DNA of 64,000 nucleotides from contig OZ257146.1 of the NCBI GenBank assembly GCA_965279255.1, positions 868,001 to 932,000 on the forward strand, read 5' to 3'. This DNA is from CAMFLJ01 sp965279255 (GTDB taxonomy: Bacteria; Actinomycetota; Acidimicrobiia; Acidimicrobiales; Acidimicrobilacustridaceae). Of the stretch, positions 25,398 through 34,836 are shown in pieces. The first letter of the stretch is position 1. Each line of letters opens with the position of its first letter. Below the pieces are notes generated by a model, which worked only from the letters and a program-made list of their open reading frames with translations, did not search any database and had not been told where the DNA came from. A program made the translations under genes and the position numbers.

Positions 25398-26609
25398 ATG
25401 GCCGACGCCGCTGCGGGCTCCACGATCGTCGACCGGTACCTCGAGCTCGGGCTCCGGCTCGGCCGCCGCGTCGACGGCTTCGTCGACGCGTACTACGGGC
25501 CCGCGGCCCTGGCAGCCCTCGTCGACGCCGAGCCCGTCATCGCACCGGCGCAGCTGACCGCCGACGCCGCCACCCTGATCGCCGACCTCGACGCCGGGGT
25601 CGACGCCGGCACCCTCGATCCCTCCCGCCGGCGGTGGCTGCGGGCCCAGGTGGTCGGCCTCCACACGAGCGCACGGAAGCTGGCCGGCGAGCCGATCGGC
25701 TACGCCGACGAGGTCGAGTGGTGCTACGGCGTGCGCCCCACCTTCCGCGACGAGGAGGCGTTCGCCGCCGCCCACCGCCGCCTCGACGAGGCGCTGCCAG
25801 GCAGCGGTGCCATCCGTGAGCGCGTCATCGCCTGGCGCGAGGCCCAGGCCATCCCGGTCGAGAAGCTCGAGCCGGTGCTGCGCTCGCTGGCCGACGACTT
25901 CCGCGAGCGCACGCAGCGCCTGTTCGGCCTGCCCGAGGGCGAGCACGTGCACTGGGAGCTGGCCCACGACCAGCCGTGGTCGGGCTTCAACTACTACGAG
26001 GGCGGCTTGCGCAGCCGGGTGGCCATCAACACCGACCTGCCCGTGCTCTCCACGAGCGTCGCCCACCTCGTGGCCCACGAGGCCTACCCCGGGCACCACA
26101 CCGAGCACTCCCGCAAGGAAGCCGGGTTGGTGCGGCACCGCGGCTGGCAGGAGGAGACCATCTTCCTGGTCGGCACACCCCAGTGCCTGCTCGCCGAGGG
26201 CCTGGCCGACCTGGCCCTCGAGGTCATCGCCGGCGAGCACCCCGAGCAGGTGGTCGCCGAGCACCTCCGGCCCCTGGGCATCGCCTACGACCCCGAGGTC
26301 GTGGCCGCAGTGCGCACCGCCAGCGAGTCGCTCGACGCGGTGCGGGCCAACGCCGCCTGGCTGCTGCACGCCGACGACGCACCGGTCGACGACGTCGTCG
26401 CCTACCTCGAGCGGTGGGGGCTCCAGCCCCACGCCCGGGCCACCAAGTCGGTCGAGTTCCTCACCTCGGAGACCTGGCGGGCCTACATCTCCTGCTACGT
26501 CGAGGGCCTTCCGCTGTGCCGGGCCTACGTCGCCGGCGACCCGACCCGATTCGCCACGCTGCTCACCGAGCAGCTGGTGCCTGCCGACCTGGCGGCCGCC
26601 GCCGCATGA
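25398..26609 (+). CDS. DUF885-type putative metallopeptidase
   Basis: The 403-residue protein has the gluzincin-like motif HEAYPGHH (227-234) in VAHLVAHEAYPGHHTEHSRK, typical of DUF885 and related M32-like carboxypeptidases, with a downstream LAEGLADLALEVI helix that supplies the third ligand Glu. The N-terminal half is helical. No signal peptide is seen. Its stop overlaps the eutB start (ATGA), so the two are translationally coupled. A peptidase role is inferred from the motif; the substrate is unknown. Confidence 0.75.
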   Translation: MADAAAGSTIVDRYLELGLRLGRRVDGFVDAYYGPAALAALVDAEPVIAPAQLTADAATLIADLDAGVDAGTLDPSRRRWLRAQVVGLHTSARKLAGEPIGYADEVEWCYGVRPTFRDEEAFAAAHRRLDEALPGSGAIRERVIAWREAQAIPVEKLEPVLRSLADDFRERTQRLFGLPEGEHVHWELAHDQPWSGFNYYEGGLRSRVAINTDLPVLSTSVAHLVAHEAYPGHHTEHSRKEAGLVRHRGWQEETIFLVGTPQCLLAEGLADLALEVIAGEHPEQVVAEHLRPLGIAYDPEVVAAVRTASESLDAVRANAAWLLHADDAPVDDVVAYLERWGLQPHARATKSVEFLTSETWRAYISCYVEGLPLCRAYVAGDPTRFATLLTEQLVPADLAAAAA

Positions 26610-28006
26610 CCTTCCGCTCCACGCTGCGCGGCGAGGTGTTCACCTTCGCCGACCTGCGGGAGCTGATGGGACGGGCGGGCGACCCCAAGGCGGGCGACGA
26701 GCTGGCCGGGGTGGGGGCCCGCTCCGAGCGGGAGCGGGTCGCCGCTCAGTGGGCCCTGGCCGAGGTCACCGTGGGCGAGGTCGTCGACACCCCGCTGGTC
26801 GACGACGACGTCACCGCACTGGTGCTCGACGGCCTCGACCGCGGCGGCCTGGCGGCCATCGCCGGGCTCACCATCGGCGAGCTCCGCGAGCGCGTGCTCT
26901 CGCCTGGGTTCGTCGCCGAGTGGTCGGCCGGCCTCCATCGGGCGATCACCCCCGAGGTGGCCGCCGCGGTCGCCAAGCTCATGGGCGCACGCGACCTCAT
27001 CCAGGCCGCGGCGCCCCTGCGGGTGGTGACCCGCTGCCGCAACACGATGGGCGGGGCGGGCGTGCTCGGCGTCCGGGTCCAGCCCAACCACCCCACCGAC
27101 GACCTCGGCGGCGTGCTGCTCTCGGCGATCGACGGCCTGCTGTTCGGCGCCGGCGACGCCGTCATCGGGGTGAACCCCGCCGGCGACTCGGTCGAGGTCG
27201 TCGAGCGCCTCGAGCGCGGCCTCGCTGACCTGGTCGACCGCTCCGGCGCGCCGACCCAGACCTGCGTGCTCGCCCACGTCACCACCCAGCTGGCCGCCCT
27301 CGACCGGGGCGCCCCGATCGACCTGCTCTTCCAGAGCATCGGCGGCACCACCGCCACCAACGACAGCTTCGGGGTCTCGCTGGCCACCCTCGCCGAGGGC
27401 CGGGAGGCCGTCCTGGCCCACCACCGCGAGCGTGAGGGCTTCGTCGGCGAGCAGGTCATGTACTTCGAGACCGGCCAGGGCAGCGCGCTGTCGGCGGGCG
27501 CCCACCACGGGCTCGACCAGCTGACCTGCGAGGCCAGGGCCTACGGCGTGGCCCGGGTCTTCGACCCGTTCCTCGTGAACTCCGTGGTCGGCTTCATCGG
27601 GCCGGAGTACCTCGCCGACGGCCGCCAGATCATCCGGGCCGGCCTCGAGGATCACTTCGTCGGCAAACTGCTCGGCCTCCCGATGGGCTGCGACGTCTGC
27701 TACACGAACCACGTCGAGGCCGATCAGGACACCACCGACCAGCTGCTCGTGCTGCTCGGCACCGCCGGCTGCAACTTCGTGATGGGCGTGCCCGGCTCCG
27801 ACGACGTGATGCTCAACTACCAGTCGACCAGCTACCACGACGTGGCGGGCGTACGGGAGCTGCTGGGCCTGCGGCCGACGCCGGAGTTCGAGGCATGGCT
27901 GGAGGCCGCCGGCATCATGCGGGCCGGGCGCCTCACCGAGGCCACAGCCAACGGCCCCGCGTCGCTGCCTCTCCTGGCCGCGGTGGTCAAGGAGCTCGGG
28001 GCGTGA
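26606..28006 (+). CDS. eutB: Ethanolamine ammonia-lyase, large subunit
   Basis: Adenosylcobalamin-dependent enzyme that splits ethanolamine into acetaldehyde and ammonia. The 466-residue TIM-barrel subunit has family blocks RSTLRGEVFTFADLRELMGRA, VVTRCRNTMG, GVRVQPNHPTDDL, IGVNPAGDSV, YFETGQGSALSAGAHHG and LPMGCDVCYTNHVEAD. Length is normal. Start ATG 26606 overlaps the previous stop, and the gene overlaps eutC by GTGA. No microcompartment shell or EutA reactivase genes are in view, so it is a minimal, free-standing version. Confidence 0.95.
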   Translation: MTFRSTLRGEVFTFADLRELMGRAGDPKAGDELAGVGARSERERVAAQWALAEVTVGEVVDTPLVDDDVTALVLDGLDRGGLAAIAGLTIGELRERVLSPGFVAEWSAGLHRAITPEVAAAVAKLMGARDLIQAAAPLRVVTRCRNTMGGAGVLGVRVQPNHPTDDLGGVLLSAIDGLLFGAGDAVIGVNPAGDSVEVVERLERGLADLVDRSGAPTQTCVLAHVTTQLAALDRGAPIDLLFQSIGGTTATNDSFGVSLATLAEGREAVLAHHREREGFVGEQVMYFETGQGSALSAGAHHGLDQLTCEARAYGVARVFDPFLVNSVVGFIGPEYLADGRQIIRAGLEDHFVGKLLGLPMGCDVCYTNHVEADQDTTDQLLVLLGTAGCNFVMGVPGSDDVMLNYQSTSYHDVAGVRELLGLRPTPEFEAWLEAAGIMRAGRLTEATANGPASLPLLAAVVKELGA

Positions 28007-28764
28007 GCGGCGGCGCGGTCGAGCCGTCGGGCCAGGCGGCGCCGAGCCCGAGCGAGCTGCCGGTCGTGACGCCCGCCCGGGTGCTGCTCGGTCGCGCCGG
28101 CACCGCGTACCGAACCCCGACCCGCCTCCAGCTGCGGGCCGACCATGCCGCAGCCCGAGACGCACTGCACGAGCCCATCGCCCTCGACGACGACGTCATG
28201 GCCCCGCTCGTCGAGCGCCACCGTCTGTTCGAGGTCCGCACCGAGGCCGCCACGCCGGCCGAGCACCTGGCCCGCCCCGACCTCGGCCGTCGCCTGGCGC
28301 CGGGCGAGGCCGACCGCCTGCGGCAGGAGTGCCCCGCGCCGGTCGACCTCCAGGTCGTCGTTGGTGACGGGCTGTCGGCCCGGGCCGTGCACACCCAGGT
28401 GCCCGAGCTGCTGCCCCTCCTCCTCGCCGGCGCCACTGATCGCGGCTGGACCGTGGGCCGCCCCTTCTTCGTGCGGCACTGCCGGGTCGGGGTGCTCAAC
28501 GACATCGGCGACGCGCTCGCTCCCGAGGTCGTGGTGCTGCTGGTGGGGGAGCGCCCCGGCCTGGCCACCGCCGAGAGCCTGTCGGCCTACCTGGCCTTCC
28601 GGCCCCGGACCGGTGACACCGACGCCGACCGCAACCTGGTGTCGAACATCCACGCCGACGGCGTCGGTCCGGCCGACGCGGCCCGACGGGTGCTCGACCT
28701 GGCGGCCGAGCTGCGGCTGCAGGAGCGCAGTGGATTCCGGGTGAAGGAGCTCGGCGGCACCTGA
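28003..28764 (+). CDS. eutC: Ethanolamine ammonia-lyase, small subunit
   Basis: The 253-residue partner of EutB that binds the cobalamin tail. Visible blocks are TPARVLLGRAGTAYRTPTRLQLRADHAAARDA, VVVGDGLSARAVHTQV and GVLNDIGDALAPEVVVLLVGERPGL, followed by NLVSNIHADG. GTG start at 28003 overlaps the eutB stop, giving translational coupling and equal subunit supply. The N-terminal extension before TPARV is short and Ser/Pro-rich. Confidence 0.94.
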   Translation: MSGGAVEPSGQAAPSPSELPVVTPARVLLGRAGTAYRTPTRLQLRADHAAARDALHEPIALDDDVMAPLVERHRLFEVRTEAATPAEHLARPDLGRRLAPGEADRLRQECPAPVDLQVVVGDGLSARAVHTQVPELLPLLLAGATDRGWTVGRPFFVRHCRVGVLNDIGDALAPEVVVLLVGERPGLATAESLSAYLAFRPRTGDTDADRNLVSNIHADGVGPADAARRVLDLAAELRLQERSGFRVKELGGT

Positions 28765-28809
28765 CGAGGCGTTCGCCCGTCGCGATTACCCAGGGGTACG
28801 TTCTGGGTC

Positions 28810-29859
28810 ATGCGGAACCCCAAGGACTTCTTCCGGCCCCTCGCCGTCGGCGCCCCCGAGCCGCTCCGGGAGATCCCGGTCAAGCCGTCGAGGATGATCC
28901 ACTTCTTCCCGCCGTCGAACGAGAAGATGGTCGCCAAGCTGCCGGACATCGTCCCCACGGTCGACGTGCTGCTGGCCAACCTCGAGGACGGCGTGCCCGC
29001 CACCGACAAGGAGGCCGCCCGCGCCGGCCTGGTGAACGTCGGGAAGACCGTCGACTTCGGCCGCACCCAGTTCTGGACCCGCGTGAACTCGCTCGACTCG
29101 CCGTGGGGGCTCGATGACCTCACCACCGCGGTCACCGAGGTCGGCGAGCAGCTCGACGTCATCATGATCCCCAAGGTCGAGGGCCCCGAGGACATCCACT
29201 ACGTCGACCGCCTCCTGGCCCAGCTCGAGGCCAAGGCCGGCCTCACCCGCCCGATCCTCGTGCACGCCATCCTCGAGACCGCCCGCGGCGTGGCCAACGT
29301 CGAGGAGATCTGCGGCGCCAGCCCCCGCATGCAGGGCCTCTCGCTCGGCCCCGCCGACCTCGCCGCCAACCGCCGCATGAAGACCACCCGCGTCGGTGGT
29401 GGCCACCCCGGGTACCTGGTGCGCCAGGACCCCGTCGACGGCGACATCGAGGGTGCCCGCACCATCTACCAGCAGGATCTGTGGCACTACACGATCGCCC
29501 GCATGGTCGACGCCTGCGTGGCCAACGGGATCCTCCCGTACTACGGCCCCTTCGGCGACATCAAGGACGTCGTGGCCTGCGAGGACCAGTTCCGCAACGC
29601 CTTCCTGCTCGGCTGCGTGGGCGCCTGGAGCCTCCACCCCGTGCAGATCGCCATCGCCAAGCGGGTGTTCAGCCCCGACCCGGCCGACGTCGCCCACGCC
29701 AGGCGCGTGATCGAGGCCATGGGCGACGGCACCGGTGCCCTCATGCTCGACGGCAAGATGGAGGACGACGCGTCGGTGAAGCAGTGCCGGGTGATGGTGG
29801 AGCTGGCCGAGGCCCTCGCCGCCGACGACCCCGAGCTCGCCGCCGCCTACGGCTTCTGA
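28810..29859 (+). CDS. mcl1: HpcH/HpaI-type CoA lyase, probable malyl-CoA/beta-methylmalyl-CoA lyase
   Basis: TIM-barrel lyase of the CitE-like superfamily, 349 residues. In the ethylmalonyl-CoA pathway Mcl1 splits beta-methylmalyl-CoA into glyoxylate and propionyl-CoA. The Mg-binding Glu lies in AILETARGVANVEEI and the Asp in LSLGPADLAANRRM; RMIHFFPPSNEKM and DVLLANLEDGVP mark the barrel start. The pathway role rests on the neighbouring mcl2, mcd and MaoC genes. TACGTT (28797-28802) lies 7 bases before the ATG. Citramalyl-CoA lyase is the alternative. Confidence 0.78.
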   Translation: MRNPKDFFRPLAVGAPEPLREIPVKPSRMIHFFPPSNEKMVAKLPDIVPTVDVLLANLEDGVPATDKEAARAGLVNVGKTVDFGRTQFWTRVNSLDSPWGLDDLTTAVTEVGEQLDVIMIPKVEGPEDIHYVDRLLAQLEAKAGLTRPILVHAILETARGVANVEEICGASPRMQGLSLGPADLAANRRMKTTRVGGGHPGYLVRQDPVDGDIEGARTIYQQDLWHYTIARMVDACVANGILPYYGPFGDIKDVVACEDQFRNAFLLGCVGAWSLHPVQIAIAKRVFSPDPADVAHARRVIEAMGDGTGALMLDGKMEDDASVKQCRVMVELAEALAADDPELAAAYGF

Positions 29860-29873
29860 TCCCCTCCCTTCTT

Positions 29874-29925
29874 CGTTCTGGCATGCGTTCTGCACCTCCT
29901 GGGGTGCAGAACGCATGCCAGAACG
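29874..29925. repeat. 23-bp perfect hairpin between the two CoA-lyase genes
   Basis: Arms 29874-29896 and 29903-29925 pair without mismatch around TCCTGG. It starts 14 bases after the mcl1 stop and ends 25 bases before the mcl2 start. There is no T-run. It may terminate or attenuate, stabilise the upstream mRNA end, or be a dispersed palindromic element. Confidence 0.8.
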
Positions 29926-29950
29926 GGTCTGACCCGACTGGAGACCCCCG

Positions 29951-30823
29951 ATGAGTGACGCACTGCGGCCGCGACGGTCGGTGCTGTACATGCCCGGCGC
30001 CAACGAGCGGGCCCTCGAGAAGGCCAAGGGCATCCCCGCTGACGCCCTCATCCTCGACCTCGAGGACGCCGTCGCCCCCGACGCCAAGGCCGATGCCCGC
30101 GGTCGTGTGTGCGCCGCCGTGCAGTCCGGCGAGTACGGCGCCAAGGAGCTGACCATCCGCATCAACGGCCTCGGCACCGAGTGGCACGAGGCCGACCTGG
30201 CCGCCGCCGCGGCCGCCGGGCCCGACGGCATCGTCGTGCCCAAGGTGAACTCCGCCGCCGAGGTGGCCCGCCTGGTCGACGCCCTCGAGGCCGCCGGGGC
30301 TCCGGCCCGAACGAAGCTCTGGGCGATGCTCGAGACCCCGGTCGCCATCCTCCACGCCGAGAAGATCGCCACCGCGTCGGCCCGCCTGACCGTGCTGATC
30401 ATGGGCACCAACGACCTGGCCAAGGAGCTCCACGCCGAGCACGTGCCCGGCCGGGCGCCCCTGCAGTTCGGCCTCCAGGCCTGCCTCACCGCCGCCCGCC
30501 TGGCCGACAAGGTGATCCTCGACGGCGTCTACAACGACATCAAGGACGACGAGGGCTTCCGGGCCGAGTGCGTGCAGGGCCGACAGTTCGGCTTCGACGG
30601 CAAGACGCTCATCCACCCCAGCCAGGTCGAGCCGTGCAACGACGTGTTCGCCCCGAGCGAGGACGAGATCGCCTCGTCGCAGGAGATCATCGCCGCCTTC
30701 GAGGAAGCTCAGGCCGAGGGCCGCGGCGTCGTCACCGTGAACGGGCGGATGATCGAGAACCTCCACGTCGACAACGCCCGGCGCATCCTCGCCGTGGCCG
30801 ACGCCATCGCCGCCCTGGGCTGA
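29951..30823 (+). CDS. mcl2: CitE-like CoA lyase/thioesterase, probable (S)-malyl-CoA thioesterase
   Basis: The 290-residue barrel is shorter than and only distantly similar to the preceding gene product. Catalytic/Mg residues are the Glu in WAMLETPVAILHAEKI and the Asp in IMGTNDLAKEL; the start RRSVLYMPGANERALEKAKG and the IHPSQVEPCNDVF block are typical of CitE/Mcl2. In the ethylmalonyl-CoA pathway Mcl2 hydrolyses (S)-malyl-CoA to malate; CitE homologues elsewhere act on citramalyl-CoA. Which activity applies cannot be read from the sequence. Confidence 0.78.
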   Translation: MSDALRPRRSVLYMPGANERALEKAKGIPADALILDLEDAVAPDAKADARGRVCAAVQSGEYGAKELTIRINGLGTEWHEADLAAAAAAGPDGIVVPKVNSAAEVARLVDALEAAGAPARTKLWAMLETPVAILHAEKIATASARLTVLIMGTNDLAKELHAEHVPGRAPLQFGLQACLTAARLADKVILDGVYNDIKDDEGFRAECVQGRQFGFDGKTLIHPSQVEPCNDVFAPSEDEIASSQEIIAAFEEAQAEGRGVVTVNGRMIENLHVDNARRILAVADAIAALG

Positions 30824-30922
30824 CTGGCCGTCCGCGCCGAGCCGGTGGCCCCCGATGGCCGACGGCCACTGGTGCGCCGGTAGGGTCGGATCGGCGAGTC
30901 CGACGGTGAGGAGAGATCGACG

Positions 30923-31384
30923 ATGGCACGAACGCGGCACCTCGCTCTGATGGCCGGCACGGCGGTGGTGGCCCTGTCGGTCGCAGCGTGCTCCTCGTCG
31001 AAGGAGCCGCTCACCATCACCGGTGGCACGTCGACCTCGTCGACCACCACCACGGTCGTCGGCGCCGGCCCGGCCGTGCGGGTGCCGGCCAACGACCCGG
31101 CGTCGTTGGGCCGCCTGTTCGCGGCCTGGACGATCCCCCAGGGCTCGGACGGCTACATCGGGCCGTGCGCCGCCGACCCCGCGTCGATGACCCCGGCCGA
31201 CACGTGGTGCTCGGTCGAGACCACCGGCGCCGAGGGCGGGCAGGTGTTCCGCATGTTCCACCCGGGCGACGTGGCGGCGACCGCAGCGGTGCTGGTGGCA
31301 CCCAGCGACGGCTTCTACCGCATCGAGGACTCGTTCACCTTCGGCGAGGGCACCCCGCCCTCGTGGGTCGGTGCCACCGCCTGA
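30923..31384 (+). CDS. Predicted lipoprotein of unknown function
   Basis: The 153-residue precursor has a signal sequence ending in the lipobox LSVAACSSS (Cys at about 23), a Thr/Ser-rich spacer, then a small domain with two further cysteines (YIGPCAADP and DTWCSVETT) that could form a disulfide outside the cell. GAGGAGAG precedes the ATG. I see no named family. It converges on the mcd gene. Confidence 0.65.
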   Translation: MARTRHLALMAGTAVVALSVAACSSSKEPLTITGGTSTSSTTTTVVGAGPAVRVPANDPASLGRLFAAWTIPQGSDGYIGPCAADPASMTPADTWCSVETTGAEGGQVFRMFHPGDVAATAAVLVAPSDGFYRIEDSFTFGEGTPPSWVGATA

Positions 31385-31406
31385 GCGGCACCCTCGACCG
31401 CGGGAG

Positions 31407-33011
31407 CTACTTGACGGCGTCGAGCATGCGGCGGGCGATGACCTTCAGGCACAGGGTCTCGTCGGCGCCCTCGAAGATCGACAGCACGCGGGCGTCGACG
31501 AAGTAGCGGCTGACCTTGTACTCCTCGGCGTAGCCCATGCCGCCGTGGATCTGCATGGCCTCACGGGTGACCCACTCGGCGGCCTTGCAGACGTAGGCCT
31601 TCACCATCGAGGCCTCGAGCTGGCCCTGGCCGGCGGCCATGAGCTTGGCGACCTCGTACGAGAACTGGCGGCCGGCCTGGATCAGCACGACCATGCGGCC
31701 GAGCTTGGCCTGGGTGAGCTGGTACTCGTGGATCGGCTGGCCGAACACGACCCGGTCGAGGGAGTACTGGCGGGCCTCCTCGTAGGCGGCCTGCATCACG
31801 CCGACGGCACGGGCGGCGGTCTGCAGCCGGCCGTTCTCGAAGCCGGCCATCTGGTAGTAGAAGCCCCTGCCGATGCCCTCGTCGCCGCCGACCTGGTTCT
31901 CGGCGGCCACGAACCAGTTCTCGAGGGCGACCTCGTAGGAGTGCATACCGCGGTAGCCGATGGTGTCGATCGCCCGACCTTCCATCTTCCCGCCGCCGGG
32001 AGCGCCACCGTCGGCGCCGGCGTCCTGGGTGAAGGCGAAGCTGTGGGCCTCGCCACGGGGCTTGGGCACCACGAACATCGACAGGCCCTTGTGGGTGAGG
32101 GACTTGTCGGGGTTGGTGCGGGCCAGCAGCATCAGCACGTCGGCCCGGGCGCCGAAGGTGCACCAGGTCTTCACGCCGTTGATGAGCCACCCGCCCTCGG
32201 TGGGGGTCGCGGTGACCTTCACGCCAGCCACGTCGGAGCCGTAGTCGGGCTCGGTGACGGCGACCGCGGCCATGACCTCGGCCGAGGCGAGCTTGGGCAG
32301 CCACTGCTGCTTCTGCTCCTCGGTGCCGCCGGCGAGCAGTGCCCGGGTGAGGATCTCGGGCCGGGTGATGAGCGAGCCGCCGGCGCCGAGTGAGGCCTTG
32401 GACAGCTCCTCGGTGGCGACGACCATGCCGATGTACTCACTCTCGCCGCCCTCGGAGTAGCCGTCGTACTCGACCGGCACCGAGAGGCCGAAGCCGCCGA
32501 GCTCGGCGAGGCCGCTGATGAGCTCCTCGGGGATGTCGGCGTTCTCGCGGTGGATGTGCTCGGCGACCGGGGCGATCTCGTTCTCGGCGAAGCGGCGGAA
32601 CGTGTCCTGCACCATCTCGAAGTCGCTGTCGAGGTGGCGGGGCCCGGGGGTGTCGGCGAGCGACGCCAGGAACTCGGGAGCCCGGTAGGCGGTCACGAAC
32701 TCGCGGGTGCCGTCGAGCACGCCCGGCTCGACGCCCCACTCGGCCTCGCGGCCGAACAGCTTGGGCACCAGCTCGCCGATGGCGTCGGCGATGTAGGCGC
32801 AGGTGATCTTGCCCTCGACCTCGCCCTTGGCGCCGTAGGCCAGCATCGCCCGACCGGTCTCGACCGTGGCGGCGGCGTGGGCCAGCTCGTAGGCGATGAC
32901 CTGGTTGGCGTCGGGACCCCCGGTCTCGGCGAGGCGCCGGGTGGCGGCGTCGACGACGTCGTGGGCGGCGCCGATCACGGCGGCGGCGGCGGTGAGGTCC
33001 GGGGCAGTCAT
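31407..33011 (-). CDS. mcd: Probable (2S)-methylsuccinyl-CoA dehydrogenase
   Basis: FAD-dependent dehydrogenase of 534 residues. It is longer than ordinary acyl-CoA dehydrogenases because of an N-terminal helical extension of about 130 residues (VIAYELAHAAATVETGRAMLAYGAKGEVEGKITCAYIADAIGELVPKLFGREAEWGV), which is characteristic of Mcd. The core is intact: VAVTEPDYGSDVAGVKVTA, WLINGVKTWCTFGARADVL, and MQIHGGMGYAEEY with the downstream RVLSIFEGADE. It would oxidise methylsuccinyl-CoA to mesaconyl-CoA. TAACCT (minus strand, 33019-33024) lies 7 bases before the start. Confidence 0.85.
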   Translation of the reverse strand: MTAPDLTAAAAVIGAAHDVVDAATRRLAETGGPDANQVIAYELAHAAATVETGRAMLAYGAKGEVEGKITCAYIADAIGELVPKLFGREAEWGVEPGVLDGTREFVTAYRAPEFLASLADTPGPRHLDSDFEMVQDTFRRFAENEIAPVAEHIHRENADIPEELISGLAELGGFGLSVPVEYDGYSEGGESEYIGMVVATEELSKASLGAGGSLITRPEILTRALLAGGTEEQKQQWLPKLASAEVMAAVAVTEPDYGSDVAGVKVTATPTEGGWLINGVKTWCTFGARADVLMLLARTNPDKSLTHKGLSMFVVPKPRGEAHSFAFTQDAGADGGAPGGGKMEGRAIDTIGYRGMHSYEVALENWFVAAENQVGGDEGIGRGFYYQMAGFENGRLQTAARAVGVMQAAYEEARQYSLDRVVFGQPIHEYQLTQAKLGRMVVLIQAGRQFSYEVAKLMAAGQGQLEASMVKAYVCKAAEWVTREAMQIHGGMGYAEEYKVSRYFVDARVLSIFEGADETLCLKVIARRMLDAVK

Positions 33012-33062
33012 GGCCGGAAGGTTACCCGTGGGTCACCTACCGGTTCCCATCCACCGAACAGG

Positions 33063-34748
33063 TCAGGAGGTCGGCCGCAGCACGGTGCCCGGTCGGGCGC
33101 CGGTGGCGGCGCCGTCGAGCCAGGTCGGCACGCCCGCGGCGACGGTGGCGCGGAAGCCGGCGGGCTCGCGCACCAGGCGCCACGTGCCGTAGGGGACGTC
33201 GTCGCGCCTCGTCTCTCGGCCGAGGGTGATCTCGTCGAGGGCGAACACGGCCAGGTCGGCGACCTTGCCCGGGGCGATGACGCCCCGGTCGTGGAGGCCG
33301 AAGAACTCGGCGGGTCGGCCGGTGAGGCAGTGCACCGCCTCCTCGACGCTGATCAGCCCGGCGTCACGCACGTAGTGCGACAGCAGGTACACGTGCTCGC
33401 CGGCGGCGGCGAACAGCTGCTGGTGGGCGCCGCTGTCGTTGATGTTCGGCAGGGTCCGGGGCTCGCGCAGGGCCCGCACGATGTCGCCCTCGTCGAGCTG
33501 CTCGGGCACGCCGACCATCAGGGAGGCGACGCCGTTGGCGAGCACCCACTCGGCGAGTGCGTCGGAGACGTGCAGCCCCCGCTGGGTGGCGAACTCCTCC
33601 AACGAGATGCCCACGGGGCCGACGCCGGTCTCGGACTCGGTGAGGATCATCTCGTTCGGGCGGTCGAGGCGGGAGAGCGACGAGCGGGTGCGGTTGTCCC
33701 AGTCGGTGCGGGCCCTGTCGCGCCAGGCCGGGTCGGCGAGGGTGGCGAGCTTGGTGTCGGCCGGGCCGTTGACCCACTCGTTCCACGCCGGCACCCGCTG
33801 GAAGACGATCGAGCGCTCGAAGCTGAAGAACGGGGCGAGGGGCTTGAACGCCACGGCGGGCCACAGGTCGGCGCCGTCGGCCTGGATGCGGTGGTGGGCG
33901 TCCCAGAGGGCGGGGCGGTGGTCGGCGTCGCGCACGTTCATGGGGATGCCGGGCCACTGACCGCGGACGCCGCCGGCGGCCTTCAGGAGGCGGGCCATGC
34001 GCTCGGCGTCGGCGACGTCGTGCTCGCGGTCGTTGAACCGGGTGATGCACTGCACGGTGGCCGGGCGGTGGCGGGCCACGACGCGGAACAGGGCGAGCAG
34101 CTCGTCGTCGTCGGCGAAGAACCCGGGCACCAGGCGCAGGGTGCGGTCGCGGTCGAAGAAGTTGAGCGACAGCCCGAGCGCGCCGACGGCCAGCCCCTCG
34201 TCGAGCACGGCGCACATGCGCTGCACCTCGTCGGGGGTGGCGGCGCGCTCCCAGGCGGCGGGGCCCATCACGTAGGTGCGCAGGGCGAGGTGGCCGACGT
34301 AGCCGCCCGCGTGCACAGAGGTGGGCCGGCCCTCGAGGGCGGCGATGTAGTCGGGCCACCGCTCCCAGGTCCACGGCACGAGCCGCTCGAACGCCTCGAG
34401 CGGCAGGTCCTCGAGGAAGCAGAGGAGGTCGACGATCTCGTCGCGCTGCTCGCCGGCGAGGGGGGCGATGGAGTTGCCGCAGTTGCCGAACACCATCGAG
34501 GTGTTGCCCGAGGCGGGCAGCGGGTCGAGGTCGGCGTCCCACCACATCGCGCCGTCGAGGTGGGTGTGGTTGTCGATGATCCCGGGGATCACGTAGGCCC
34601 CGCCGGCGTCGATCTCCTGCTCGCCGTCGACCGCCAGGGCGGGCCCGACCTCGGCGATCAGGCCGTCGCGCACCCGCACGTCGGCGGTGAAGCCCGGTGC
34701 GCCGGTGCCGTCGACGACGGTGCCGCCGCGGATGATCACGTCCCCCAT
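33063..34748 (-). CDS. Amidohydrolase, N-acyl-D-amino-acid deacylase family
   Basis: Metal-dependent amidohydrolase of 561 residues (amidohydrolase-3 type). It starts DVIIRGGTVVDGTGAPGFTADVRVRDGLI and has metal-site motif IIDNHTHLDG (His-x-His), GNCGNSIAP and, late in the chain, NINDSGAHQQLF with the conserved Asp, then GVIAPGKVADLAVFAL of the composite beta-sandwich. It would cleave N-acyl-D-amino acids or cyclic imides. ATG 34748 has GAGGGGGAT upstream. It lies 51 bases from mcd in the same direction. Confidence 0.85.
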   Translation of the reverse strand: MGDVIIRGGTVVDGTGAPGFTADVRVRDGLIAEVGPALAVDGEQEIDAGGAYVIPGIIDNHTHLDGAMWWDADLDPLPASGNTSMVFGNCGNSIAPLAGEQRDEIVDLLCFLEDLPLEAFERLVPWTWERWPDYIAALEGRPTSVHAGGYVGHLALRTYVMGPAAWERAATPDEVQRMCAVLDEGLAVGALGLSLNFFDRDRTLRLVPGFFADDDELLALFRVVARHRPATVQCITRFNDREHDVADAERMARLLKAAGGVRGQWPGIPMNVRDADHRPALWDAHHRIQADGADLWPAVAFKPLAPFFSFERSIVFQRVPAWNEWVNGPADTKLATLADPAWRDRARTDWDNRTRSSLSRLDRPNEMILTESETGVGPVGISLEEFATQRGLHVSDALAEWVLANGVASLMVGVPEQLDEGDIVRALREPRTLPNINDSGAHQQLFAAAGEHVYLLSHYVRDAGLISVEEAVHCLTGRPAEFFGLHDRGVIAPGKVADLAVFALDEITLGRETRRDDVPYGTWRLVREPAGFRATVAAGVPTWLDGAATGARPGTVLRPTS

Positions 34749-34836
34749 GGATCCCCCTCGTTCGGAACGCCTCAACCCTAGGGCGGTCGCCGACCGACCC
34801 GGCCCGGAGGAGGGGTCGCCGTGGCAAGCTCCGGGC

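Noticed and set aside
24697..28764. Cobalamin riboswitch upstream of eutBC
   Set aside because: eutB starts within the previous gene and the operon head has a leaderless-type promoter, leaving no leader to hold one.
32550..34781. Plus-strand open frame of 743 codons
   Set aside because: Antisense shadow of mcd and the deacylase with low-complexity Gly/Val/Ala sequence.
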